Shown here piece by piece: positions 21,058 to 30,590 of a DNA stretch of 64,000 nt. A program made the translations under genes and the position numbers. Source of the stretch: Adiantum capillus-veneris (taxonomy: Eukaryota > Streptophyta > Polypodiopsida > Polypodiales > Pteridaceae). The notes under the pieces were generated by a model. The model saw only the letters and a program-made list of their open reading frames with translations, searched no databases and was not told the origin of the DNA. The stretch is from NCBI GenBank assembly GCA_014529385.2, contig CM043949.1, positions 142,016,858-142,080,857 on the forward strand, in the 5' to 3' direction. Position 1 is the stretch's first letter; each line of letters opens with the position of its first letter.

Positions 21058-22415
21058 TTTGGACATGATGGTGGTTCTAACTTCTGAAGACATGAAATCC
21101 ATCAATTTGGAAATGTTTAATGGCACCTTTTGGACTTCAGTCCCTTGACGTGGGGAAGATGGGATCTCCATTTCTTTGATAGGATCAGGTAGTCCCTCTG
21201 TAAACATTCTTTCCATCAAGAAGTGAGTACGCCCACTTTCCCATGACTTTAAGTCACTTTCTTCTTGGATGACACTAGGTATGTCTAAGGGTCTATGGAC
21301 TTGGTGAGGTTGTTGTTGCGTAGGGAACACAGTGTTTGTAATCTGGATATGCCTAGGTGTTGGTTCCAGACCCCTTTGGGTATCTTCTACCAAACTCCTT
21401 AATTGCTTGACTCGCTCAATCTCCTCTATAGGGTTTGGATAAGTTCCTATCTTCTTCTTGGATCCTGGCCATTGTGGCTCATGAAGATATTCCTTGTTGG
21501 TTTCAATCTTAGTGTTCGTTTTGGTCTCCATGGTTTCTCCTGAATCAGAATCCTCTTCAGCGTCATTCATATATATGGGGTCGTCACCAGTCCCTATGTT
21601 GGTCTTTGAACTGGGGTCTGACTTCGCTGCTTTTTGCGATCTCTTCCTTTGTGTTTTATTCTTTTTTTGAGATTGGACAATTGATGCAGTGTCTCTTTCC
21701 TCAAGGATATAATTTTGTTTTTGGAGCATCGATCCTGTGAGTACGTTTACTGGTACCACATGTGTACTTTGTGATGGTTCCTCGGTAACTTCAATCAAGT
21801 TTAATGGCGTGATCTTTGGTGCATTTGGATTATTTGGACATTGGGCAGTCAAATGATCTATGCCACATCAATTACACATGAGTATTGGCATTGTAGACGT
21901 GCTCGCTTGATTGGTTTGCATTAGTGTGGCACTATTTTGTAGCCTAATAGGACACTCGGCTACACGATGTGGACCTCCACACTCATAGCATTGAAGAGGT
22001 GGTCTCTTAGCAGTGTAATGGATATTTTGGCCTCTTGCCGCAAGAGCAGCTACTTGATATTATACAGGTTTGACCTGTCCCCAATAGTCCTCCATGTAGT
22101 ATTGTGGACTTTCTTCAAGCACATCCATCCCATAGGCAATATTAGGATCTATATCTTCCTCACAGCCTTCCAAACAAGCAATAGATGACTCACAACCCAC
22201 TTGATTCACTCAAGTGATTCTCGGATGTGGTGGTTGCGGTCCTAGCACTGGAGGTGGTAAAGGTGTTGTTTGAACAACATTTTGGGCCCTAGGTACCATG
22301 TGTTGTGCTGTTTGTTCAAGAGGTTGGGCCGGCATCAATGCAGGCACTCGAGGTGTGTCTCTCCATGCTAAGGTTGGTCTATTGGCCATCGCGCGCTTAA
22401 ATACTATGCAATCCT
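21058..22415 (-). pseudogene. gag: gag (nucleocapsid part) of element E
   Basis: Homologous to gag of C (about 33000-34450). From high to low: the end of one knuckle, AKDC; a Pro-rich stretch PRVPALMP...; a knuckle CYECGGPHRVAEC; a fourth one with its second Cys lost to a stop; then ITPLNLIEV, the acidic stretch DPIYMNDAEEDSDSGE and KKKIGTYPNPIEEIERV. Stops at about 22210, 22048 and 21868 break the frame. After MSKL at 21058 the insertion starts. The capsid half is missing because the element ends at the palindrome 22416-22435. Confidence 0.75.
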
Positions 22416-22435
22416 TAGCTTGTTGCAACAAGCTA
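22416..22435. repeat. 20-bp perfect palindrome joining elements E and F head to head
   Basis: TAGCTTGTTGCAACAAGCTA is its own reverse complement. To the left, E gag reads leftwards from a motif like CAACAAGCTAAGGA; to the right, F gag reads rightwards from CAACAAGCTATGGG. In intact relatives each side has a similar CAA-CAAG motif at that point (CATCAAGCGAAGGA in C; CTTCAACAAGCCATGGG in B). Confidence 0.9.
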
Positions 22436-25400
22436 TGGGCAACCCTACCTTGCAAGCCAAAGTTACTCAACAACTTCGTGCCTATGGAATTTCCCTTCCT
22501 CTCCAAGAGGAGAGAGAGCTTAGGAGGCCTCTTGAAGAGACCCCCAAAAGAAGACTCTCTCCCATTCGAGAGGAGGAATCCAAAGAGAAAGAAAGCAATG
22601 AAAGTCTAAGTTCTTCTGAAGATGTGGCTCCACGAAGAAGGCGGTCTAGACGATCGCCTACTCCTCCCAAGAGGAAAAGAGCAACCCATAGTCCTTCTCC
22701 TCATCACTCTCAAAGGCAAGAGAGGAAACAAAGGAAGAAAAGGGCTAGGAAGAGGTCACCCTCTTCTCCTTCTTCTTCACCTTCCTTCTCTTCCGATGAA
22801 AGTTATGGCTATTCTCCTAGAGAATACAAGAGGGGAGGACATCGCAAATCATTTCCTGCATGGCGAAGGTCACAAAAGCTAAAGAAGTTCAAGGAGGGAG
22901 GAAAGAGTATCTCTTTTCTCACCTACGATGGCACCTTTGGTGCTACCGACAAAGTGTTGGCCTTCATCCAGCAATTTGATGCGGCCTTTGGGGACGAGGG
23001 CTTCACAGAGTCCTCCAAGCTACGCCATGTAGCTATGCACTTCCAAAAATCAGCTCGTCAATGGTGGGCTAGCCTTCGTGGCAATGGAGAAGCCCCAAAG
23101 ACATGGAAAACTCTACGAGTTTCCATCATGAAGCAATTTCTTCCAAGCGATACTAAAGATAAAGTTCTTGCCGAATGGCGCGGCTTGAAGCTCCTCTCTC
23201 ATGAATCTATCAACAAGTATGTAGATAAGTTTTGGGATTTACATCTCAAAGCTACTGTCTTTCAAAAGATAGACTTTGCCGAGCAAAGACAGCAATTCTG
23301 TGCGGGATTACCTGAAGAGATGGCCGAATATATCAACTCTCAACGGCCCGGTACTATTACCGAAGTAATCCACCACACCATGGTTGCTTCACGCATCAAT
23401 TTCCATCAAGGGGCTAGACGTAATGTCAAGCCCATGGAAAACAAAGATAAAAATGATGCAAAGGGGAAATCCAATGCTCAAAATAATTCCCAAAGCACTT
23501 CCAACAATAACAACAACAATCGGCCCAAGGAGAAGGGAGTTTACAAAGGTAAAAAAAAACTCTCTCCTGAAGAGCTTGAAGCTTTTCGCAAGGACCATAA
23601 GTGTTTCAAGTGTGAGGAGCAAGGACATGGCTATCGTTCTTGCCCCAAGAAGAATACTCACAATGAGACTCCTAGGGCTTCCACCATCGAAGCTCCAAAA
23701 GAGGATGCTCATTGCAAAGGATCATCACTCTCCTATGCTTGGGGAAAGGTAAGAGAGCATGATGCCTTCATCTTGTTTGACCCTGGCTCTACTCTCAACT
23801 TCATATCAATAGAGTTGGCCACCAAGTTGGGCATTCAAGCTTTTGAGATGGGAGATATAGTAACAGCTGATGCAGATTTCAAGGGACAACAAGCCTCCGT
23901 TACTCCCTTGATTGGGAAGTTGAGGCTTCATGTCCAAAGCTATGTTGACAAAGAAGACTTCTTCATCTCTCCCCTCCAACATCAGGATGTTATCCTAGGG
24001 GCACCATGGTTTGATCGCATGGCTGCCAACATGAAGTTCCCTGAAAGGAGAATTTACTTCACCTACAGGGGAAAGAACATGTATATAGATGCTAGTGAGC
24101 GTGGTCGCACTATTCCACTTGTAAATCCTCTTTCTTTTGATAAATCAATGAAGAGCTCAGTTTCTGCGTACATGATTTATGTCAAAGAGTCTCTAAAAGC
24201 TAATAATGTTTCATCAAATGAAAATGATAGGAATCAAGAAGAGTTAGACTTGTCTACTTTTCTAAAAGGATTCCAAGATGTGTTCATCGATGATATCCCT
24301 ATGGACCTACCTCCAAAACGAGGGGATGATGACCATCGTATTGAGATCCTTCCAGGAAGCTCACCGCCTAACAAACCTCCTTATCGAGTCTCACAAGCTC
24401 AACAAGAGGAGATCATGAGGCAAGTACAAGAGCTGGTAGACAAAGGGATGGTGAGGCCTAGTTCATCTCCCTTTTGTTCTCCAGTCCTTTTAGTGCAAAA
24501 GAAAGATAGTACATACCGTATGTGTGTGGACTATCGAGCACTAAACCATATCACTATCAAAAACAGATTTCCCGTACCTCGGGTAGAAGATCTGTTTGAT
24601 AAGCTACAAGGCTCTACCTACTTCAGTAGGATTGACCTTAAGAGTGGCTATCATCAAATAAGGATAGTGGATGAGGATATCTTAAAGACCGTGTTTCGCA
24701 CAACATTTGGTCTTTATGAATATCTAGTCATGCCTTTTGGCTTGACTAATGCACCAGCTACGTTCAATCGTTTGATGGAAAAAAAATTTAGACCATATCG
24801 AAAATTCACTGGAGTGTTCTTCGATGATATCATCATCTACTCGAAGTCTTTGGAGGAACATAAGCAACATCTCCAAGTGATTTTTCAAGCCTTGAGAGAG
24901 AACAAACTTTTTCTCAACCAAAAGAAAAGTGAATTCTTCCTTCAAGAGATTCAATATCTAGGCCATATTATCTCTCACGATGGTATTCGTATGGATCCAT
25001 CAAAGTTAGAGGTAATAAAATCATGGCCTAATCCAAGGAATCTACATGAGCTAAGAAGCTTTATTGGTATGTGTGCATACTATAGACGCTTCATAGAAAA
25101 ATTCTCTCAAGTAGCAGGACCACTACACGACTTAACCAAGAAGAACGTTAAGTTTGTATGGACTGCTAAGGAGCAAAATGCTTTTGAAAAACTCAAAGAG
25201 AAGCTTACTTCCCAACCAGTCCTCGTGCTTCCGGATCTCTCAAAGCCATTTGAGGTCCAATGTGATGCTTGTGGTGATTGCCTTGGAGCGGTTTTGCTTC
25301 AAGAAGGGCATGCCATAGCATATGAGAGCCGAAGGATCAATGGTGATGAACGAGTCTTGGGCATTTATGAGAAAGAGCTTTTAGCTGTTCTACATGCCCT

Positions 25401-25620
25401 AGACACATGGAAGCACTACCTATTGGGAACTCCATTTATCCTACGAACCGACCACCAAAGTCTCAAGTATTTCATGACGCAAACCAAGCTTTCCGACAAA
25501 CAAATGAGGTGGGCAAATTTTCTTTCGCAATTTAATTTCCATATTGCTCACATAGCTGTAAGCACAATCAAGTTGCCGATGCACTTTCACGACGACCAAA
25601 AGTTAATGCGGTGTCTATAG
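22435..25620 (+). pseudogene. gag-pol: gag-protease-RT-RNase H polyprotein of element F
   Basis: Long open frame; the first ATG (22435) is inside the truncated gag. In order: an Arg/Ser-rich region (about residues 50-140, RRRRSRRSPTPPKRKR, ARKRSPSSPSSSPSFSS); capsid beginning KSISFLTYDGTFGATDK; knuckle CFKCEEQGHGYRSC; protease FILFDPGSTLNFISIELA and [11 protein letters not shown] fingers MRPSS-like [28 protein letters not shown], palm MPFGLTNAPATFNR, catalytic FFDDIIIYS; RNase H FEVQCDACGDCLGAV and LRTDHQSLKYF. A one-base loss near 25559 (GCTGTAAGCAC where element B has the extra G) shifts the end of RNase H out of frame, and coding continues in the next gene. Confidence 0.9.
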
Positions 25621-27095
25621 CTACTCACAATGATCTATCCTCTATGATAGATGAGTATGCTACTGACCCTGACTTTAGAGACATAATGTCAGCCCTTGCT
25701 TTGGGGAAGAAAGAGGAACCATTCACCTTGCAGGATGGTTATCTTCTCCACGGCAATAGGCTATGTGTTACCCATTCCCTTCGTGAGAAGGTTATGTATG
25801 AATCCCATGCTCCTCCATATGCAGGGCATAGAGGTATTCAACCTACTCTCCGAGGAGTAGAGACATATTTCTATTGGCCTACCATGAAAGTGGACATACA
25901 AGAGTATGTTTCAAAATGTGTAGTATGTCAAAAGACCAAGTATGATAGAGGGAAGCAGCCTGAATTACTCCAGCCATTGCCTATTCCAAATTCACCATGG
26001 GAGAGTATATCCATGGATTTCATCTTTGGATTACCCAAGTCTATCCATGGGAATACAGGAATATGGACAATAGTCGACAGGTTTAGCAAGCAAGCACATT
26101 TTATTCTTGTCAAAAAGACTATTAAGGCACATCAAATGGAAACTCTCTTCATATCTCAGATTTTCAAACACCATGGATTACCCACATCCATCGTGTCAGA
26201 TAGAGATCCTAGAATGACCAGTAATTTCTGGAAAGGTCTCTTTGAAAATCTAGGAACAAGATTGAATTTCTCTTCGGCCTATCACCCACAAACGGATGGC
26301 CAAAGTGAGATAGCCAATCTTACCATACTCGATCTACTCAAGACTTATGTTACCGAAGTAGATCAACGCTCACAATGGGAAAAGTATTTACCGCTAGTAG
26401 AGTATGCCTACAATAATACTGTACATACTTCTACGGGCAAAGCACCTTTCGAGATCATAGAAGGAAGACCTAAAAGTCCCTTGCTACTGAAAGTACATGG
26501 GAAGATCTTCGCCGCCGATGAGTATAGCCGTGACCTACAAGAATCTTTTCAAAAGATTAGGGAGGCTATAGCCATCTCTCAACAAAGGCAAAAAGCTGCT
26601 GCTGATAAGCACAGAAGAGCCTTAATGTTCAAACAAAATGATTGGGTCTTACTCAAGTTTCCTAAGGCTCGATTAAGGCAAACGACGGGCAAAAATCCTA
26701 CGGGCCATCAAAAGTATTATGCTAAACTAGCAAAAAGATACTATGGTCCTTTCCAAATCTTGAAGCCTATCAATGAGATGGCTTATCAACTCAAGTTGCC
26801 CAACCATTGGCTTATACACAATGCCTTTCATGTAAGCTTACTTAAGCCCTACAAAGGAGAGCCACCAATTGAACCAATTATTGAAGACCCTCCAGAAGTT
26901 GAAAACCAAGAAGAGGTGCTACAACCCGAAGCTATCCTTCGGCATGAAGACAAGGTACTACGACATGGTAAGATTATCCGACGGTATCTTATTAAGTTCA
27001 AAAATTATCCTTTTGAAGATGCTAAATGGATGCAAGGAGTACAACTTAAGGATAGTATGAACCTTGTCAATGCTTACAATGCTACATTAGAGTAA
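25611..27095 (+). CDS. int: Integrase with chromodomain, element F
   Basis: Open frame of 494 codons to TAA/TAG-type stop at 27093-27095; it continues the pol series after the frameshift, so its start at 25611 is only the reading-frame edge. Features: His/Cys zinc site in HAPPYAGHRG and KCVVCQK; rve core with Asp in SMDFIFGLP, Asp in IVSDRDPRMTS and Glu in DGQSEIANLT; GPF/KPY-like region YYGPFQILKPIN; a terminal chromodomain-like segment IIRRYLIKFKNYPFEDAKW. Chromodomains in such integrases direct insertion to heterochromatin. The enzyme domains look intact. Confidence 0.88.
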   Translation: MSIATHNDLSSMIDEYATDPDFRDIMSALALGKKEEPFTLQDGYLLHGNRLCVTHSLREKVMYESHAPPYAGHRGIQPTLRGVETYFYWPTMKVDIQEYVSKCVVCQKTKYDRGKQPELLQPLPIPNSPWESISMDFIFGLPKSIHGNTGIWTIVDRFSKQAHFILVKKTIKAHQMETLFISQIFKHHGLPTSIVSDRDPRMTSNFWKGLFENLGTRLNFSSAYHPQTDGQSEIANLTILDLLKTYVTEVDQRSQWEKYLPLVEYAYNNTVHTSTGKAPFEIIEGRPKSPLLLKVHGKIFAADEYSRDLQESFQKIREAIAISQQRQKAAADKHRRALMFKQNDWVLLKFPKARLRQTTGKNPTGHQKYYAKLAKRYYGPFQILKPINEMAYQLKLPNHWLIHNAFHVSLLKPYKGEPPIEPIIEDPPEVENQEEVLQPEAILRHEDKVLRHGKIIRRYLIKFKNYPFEDAKWMQGVQLKDSMNLVNAYNATLE

Positions 27096-27454
27096 GCAAA
27101 TGTACAAATTTCTTTTAAATAACTCATGTTTTTGTCTTATATGACTAGTCCTCTTTTTAATTGTGCACAAATTTAACTAGTATGCATGCTTAGAATCATG
27201 TTTGTGATGACGACGTCTCTCAAACACCAAGTAGAATTTGTCACTCTACTTTGGGAGAATGAAATGGACTAAAGAGCAGACATGCTTGCGGCAGCTATGT
27301 CTCCCAAGCACCAAATGGATTAGTCATCCATCTTGGAAAGATGTCGTAGGGTAAAAAGGGATCCTTTACCCGCTAAGTACGATTGACTAATGACTAAGAC
27401 TTTATCTCTTCTACCTCATAGTCGAGGACGACTATGATTTCAAGAGAGAGGTAA
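27096..27454 (+). other. 3' untranslated region of element F with hairpin and polypurine tract
   Basis: Non-coding. CATAGTCG (27417-27424) and CGACTATG (27429-27436) form an 8-bp hairpin with an AGGA loop, just before a purine tract CAAGAGAGAGG (about 27441-27451) that primes plus-strand synthesis at the LTR start TGTCATAA. Confidence 0.6.
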
Positions 27455-29126
27455 TGTCATAAAATCTAATATCTAACTAACCCAAATGATTTTCTCATAT
27501 TAAATTGATCACTTAATGTGGGAGAATAAACGGGAACAAGTGTTAAGATATAGGTATGTGCTTATAGATCTATCTCAACACGGGGCCAATGGTAAAGGGG
27601 CCCAAAAGGGAGATGGTCTATCAAAGAGCAAGGCTAACCAATGGAGCATAAGACCTTAGGGTTAGCTTCATTGAAGACCTCCAATAAATGTGTGTAAAAG
27701 TCCTTTGACCTTAAGTAAGCTAGGGCTGAGCTTGAGGTGGGAACCCAGCCCAAGCTCGAGGTGCTTGTCCTGCTTGAGGTGCTTGTCATGCTTGAGGTGT
27801 TTTTCATGCTTGAGGTGCTTGATTAAGATGCTTGAGGTGCTTGACTGGCTCCATGCTTGAGGTGCTTGATTAAGATGCTTGAGGTGCTTGACTGGCTCCA
27901 TGCTTGAGGTGCTTGACTTGCTGCATGATTAAAGTACTTGAGGTGCCTTGAGAAGCTTGCCTGAGATGCTTGTGGGAACACCCCCTAGTTCAAGTGCTTT
28001 GTCATGCTTGGTGAGTAAGGTGCTTGATCACCTAAAAGTCAAAAGAATTCCTACAAGAGGGGGGGCGAGCCCTTTTCCTAGGGGCTAGAGAGAGAACACC
28101 CACTCACACACACAAGGGAAGCCCAACTTGAAGAGGCAGCAAGGACACATGTCAGGCCCCTACCCATGTTACCTTCATGTGTTGCTTGAAGCCTATTGGC
28201 TAGGCTTCAAAGGGGTCCAATGATAAATTACATGAATTATCTAATTGTTTTAGCATTTATCAAGTCCTCTCTCTCAAAGGGGAAAGGGGGACACTTGTCC
28301 CAAGGCTACCCATGTTGCTTGTAATGGCTCCTGCTTTTGATTGGCTAGGCCTGGAGGGGTCCAATGAGCTTCAGGCATGAGCTACAAGGGGGGGTCGACC
28401 CAAGCAAGCTAGGGGGGTGCCTAGGGGGTATACTCACCCACACACACTCACAAGCACTCTCATTGTGTGATATGCAAAGTGCAAGAGCTCCCTCTCCAAG
28501 CAAGTAGAGGTTGAGAGCCTACACCAACACTCTTGGCTATGGAGTGCAAATCCAACCAAGAGCCATGCTTCAATTCTTAAGCTTGCCATCTCCTTCTTCT
28601 TCATTACTATGCTATTATGTATGCTAGCAACAAGAGTATGATAAGTGAGGAACTAATTCTTTCTCCTACGAAATGTTTCTTCTTCCTCTTCCCTACCCTC
28701 ATTCCCTGCTAGCTCTCTCCACCTTCGAAGGTGTTTGAGGTCTTGGGACTGAGGCTTGGGATAGTTAAAGCTTTCTTCTAGTTTATGTTATGTTTGTGGT
28801 GCATGAAGCCTTCCATCTTCATGGCATCACCTAGGTCACAAGGAACACAAAGACTGTATTGTAACAAGTCTCTCTTTATGGGAGAAATCATAATACAAAT
28901 GCCTATTGGAGGGGGGACCGGCTCCACATAAATCCGGTCCGCAATTGTTGTCATGTTCTCTAAACTCTCTCTCTTGCAAAAGTATTGTCTATGCCAAGTT
29001 AACTAATTGCTATGATTATGTTGCTATCTTCAATTATGTCTACCTGCTATGCTCACAAAATCATTTCTTGAAAGTACTCTCATTAAATTCCGCTATTCTC
29101 AAATTGAATAGGCAAATTCCATTACA
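27455..29126 (+). repeat. 3' LTR of element F, about 1.67 kb
   Basis: Starts TGTCATAAAATC after the purine tract and ends CCATTACA where the truncated LTR of element C begins. Homologous to the LTR of element B in its 3' half (GAGGTCTTGGG, GGAACACAAAGA, GGAGGGGGGACCGGCTCCA). It contains a 47-bp minisatellite and two ATTGG...CCAAT modules (28195-28221 and 28340-28365). Confidence 0.75.
27745..27960. repeat. Minisatellite of TGCTTGAGG units, with a 47-bp higher unit
   Basis: TGCTTGAGGTGCTTG-type units repeat across the stretch; a 47-bp unit is found at 27806-27852 and 27853-27899, with a partial third copy from 27900. It lies in the LTR of element F and is not visible in the LTR of B. Confidence 0.85.
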
Positions 29127-29491
29127 AGAGTGATCCCCGATGAGAGGCGCACTCTAACTGGGACATTCAAGGGATTAGTTGGCTAAGCATGGGCGCCCAA
29201 GTGTGAATAGGGTGAGCTCATATAAAAGCCAACTAAACCTAAAATTCACTCATTCTCTCATTTGTGCAATAGAAGAGTGCTCTTGCTCCATCTCCATCTC
29301 CATCTCCATCTTCTTCTTCTTCTAGTTGGCTAAGCATGGGCGCCCAAGTGTGAATGGGGTGAGCTCATATAAAAGCCAACTAAACCTAAAATTCACTCAT
29401 TCTCTCATTTGTGCAATAGAAGAGTGCTCTTGCTCCATCTCCATCTCCATCTTCTTCTTCTTCACCTCCTTGTGTGTGTGTGTGTGTATGT

Positions 29492-29522
<31 letters not shown>

Positions 29523-29765
29523 TGTGTGCGATCGAGCATTACGAAGGCACGACGACGACGAAGCGATTGAGCGCGGCACGACTGCAGCTTCTTCTTCATC
29601 GCGGCGAGGAATCCACCACGAAGGCGAGCGTAGAGCGGTGAGTGGCACACCCTTTGCTCTCTTGAGCTTGCTAGTTTAGGCTTGTTGTGTGCTTGGAGCC
29701 ATTTGTGGCTCGCACACGATGTATCGGCAAGTCCCTTGCTTCGACAGTGCGGCAAGGAGCGCACA
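29127..29765 (+). repeat. 5' LTR of element C, 5'-truncated and internally duplicated
   Basis: Matches the 3' LTR 37742-38230 and ends GCGCACA before the primer-binding site. A block of about 147 bases is present twice (29176-29322, 29323-~29469), each with GAGCTCATATAAAAGCC and the following leader start; the 3' LTR has it once. (GT)n and (GA)n runs lie at about 29470-29520. Confidence 0.9.
29221..29375 (+). promoter_or_regulatory. Two tandem TATA boxes in 5' LTR of element C
   Basis: TATAAAAG occurs at 29221-29228 and 29368-29375, one in each copy of the 147-bp duplication; the 3' LTR has a single TATAAAAT at 37837-37844. Confidence 0.75.
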
Positions 29766-29769
29766 TTTT

Positions 29770-29787
29770 TGGCGCCGCTGCCAGGGA
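29770..29787 (+). promoter_or_regulatory. Primer-binding site of element C (tRNA-Asp type)
   Basis: TGGCGCCGCTGCCAGGGA, four bases after the LTR end. It matches the TGGCGCCG-TTGCCGGGGA type known from Athila/Tat elements and attributed to tRNA-Asp, with few differences. Confidence 0.9.
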
Positions 29788-30590
29788 AATGCCCTACACT
29801 AAGCTCGGTTAAGCACTTTACGCTTTCTTGTGATGCAATTTCAATTGAAGGATTTGTGAAGAAGGAAGGTGTGTGGTTGTGTGGAGAAGATTTTTGTTAC
29901 ACTGTACTGTCTTTTTTGTTTTCTGTAAAGAAGGAGTTACAATTTTTTTTGCAATGTGTTGTTAGAATTAAGGTATTAGCTATGGAATGTTAGTTCTGTA
30001 AGGTTCAATGTTAGTTCTGTAAGGTTAGTTTTGTAGATCTGTTAGCTACTGTAGTACTGTGTAAACAGTGTTAGAGTGTGTGTGGCAGTATCTCTATTAG
30101 CTGTAAGTAGATAAGTTAGGTGTAGGTTAAGTGTGTGTGTGCACGCGTGCGCGGCGCGGCCGCGTCGACTTTAAAAAAAAAAAAGAAAAAAAACTTAAAA
30201 ATATATATATATATATTTTAAAAAGAAATATCGGACTGGGGATCATTCCCCAAGCTCAAGCCCAAACCTAAACCTTAGTCCTCAGTTTTAAAATATAGTT
30301 TATACACCTTTTTATATTTAAAAACTATTTTTAGGATTTCGAGGACTATAAAGACTATTTTTAGGATTTCGAGGGCTTCACGTAATCGAATAGGGAGCTG
30401 TAAAGCACGACACGTTCCTTTAGCCAAAACGCTCATCTTGAGCTATTACACGCCATATTTTGTGGCTTGGTTACAAAACATAACCAAGAATAACGAAAAA
30501 CTTGGGTTATAAACAAAAAAAAAAAAAAAAAAAAACTAAGTGAGCGGCCTTCACGGGCACTCACCAACGCGTTTAGAGTGTGGAAGTCAT
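29788..30590 (+). other. Leader of element C
   Basis: Non-coding, with T/A-rich and GC-rich blocks (GCGCGGCGCGGCCGCG at about 30149-30163) followed by A runs, and a 30-bp period duplication of CTATTTTTAGGATTTCGAG (30325 and 30355). CTAAGTGAGC near 30536 resembles a splice donor. Homologous to the leader of D. Confidence 0.6.

Larger units (their letters stand above)
15627..22415 (-). mobile_element. Element E: truncated non-autonomous gypsy element of the D/C family
   Basis: Minus-strand order from high to low coordinate: 3' part of gag (22415-21058), a ~3 kb insertion (18045-21053), first protease and W[VI]PK domain (18044-16483), 3' non-coding region, partial LTR (15965-15627). No RT, RNase H or integrase is present. 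The gag/protease to W[VI]PK junction is the same as in element C. The 5' LTR, leader and gag start are missing at the palindromic junction with element F. Confidence 0.75.
22418..29126 (+). mobile_element. Element F: 5'-truncated Ty3/gypsy chromovirus
   Basis: Gag, protease, RT, RNase H and integrase with chromodomain, then a 3' LTR. The 5' LTR, primer-binding site and first part of gag are missing at the palindrome. Gene order and chromodomain place it among chromoviruses, and element B is the same family. It is the best preserved coding copy of that family here, with one frameshift in about 4.6 kb. Confidence 0.85.

Noticed and set aside
30156-30169. Adjacent GCGGCCGC and GTCGAC followed by A runs looked like a cloning adapter or cDNA vector scar.
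   Set aside because: The homologous leader of D also has a GCGCGCGG-type block followed by T3 and a long A run, so it is natural leader sequence.
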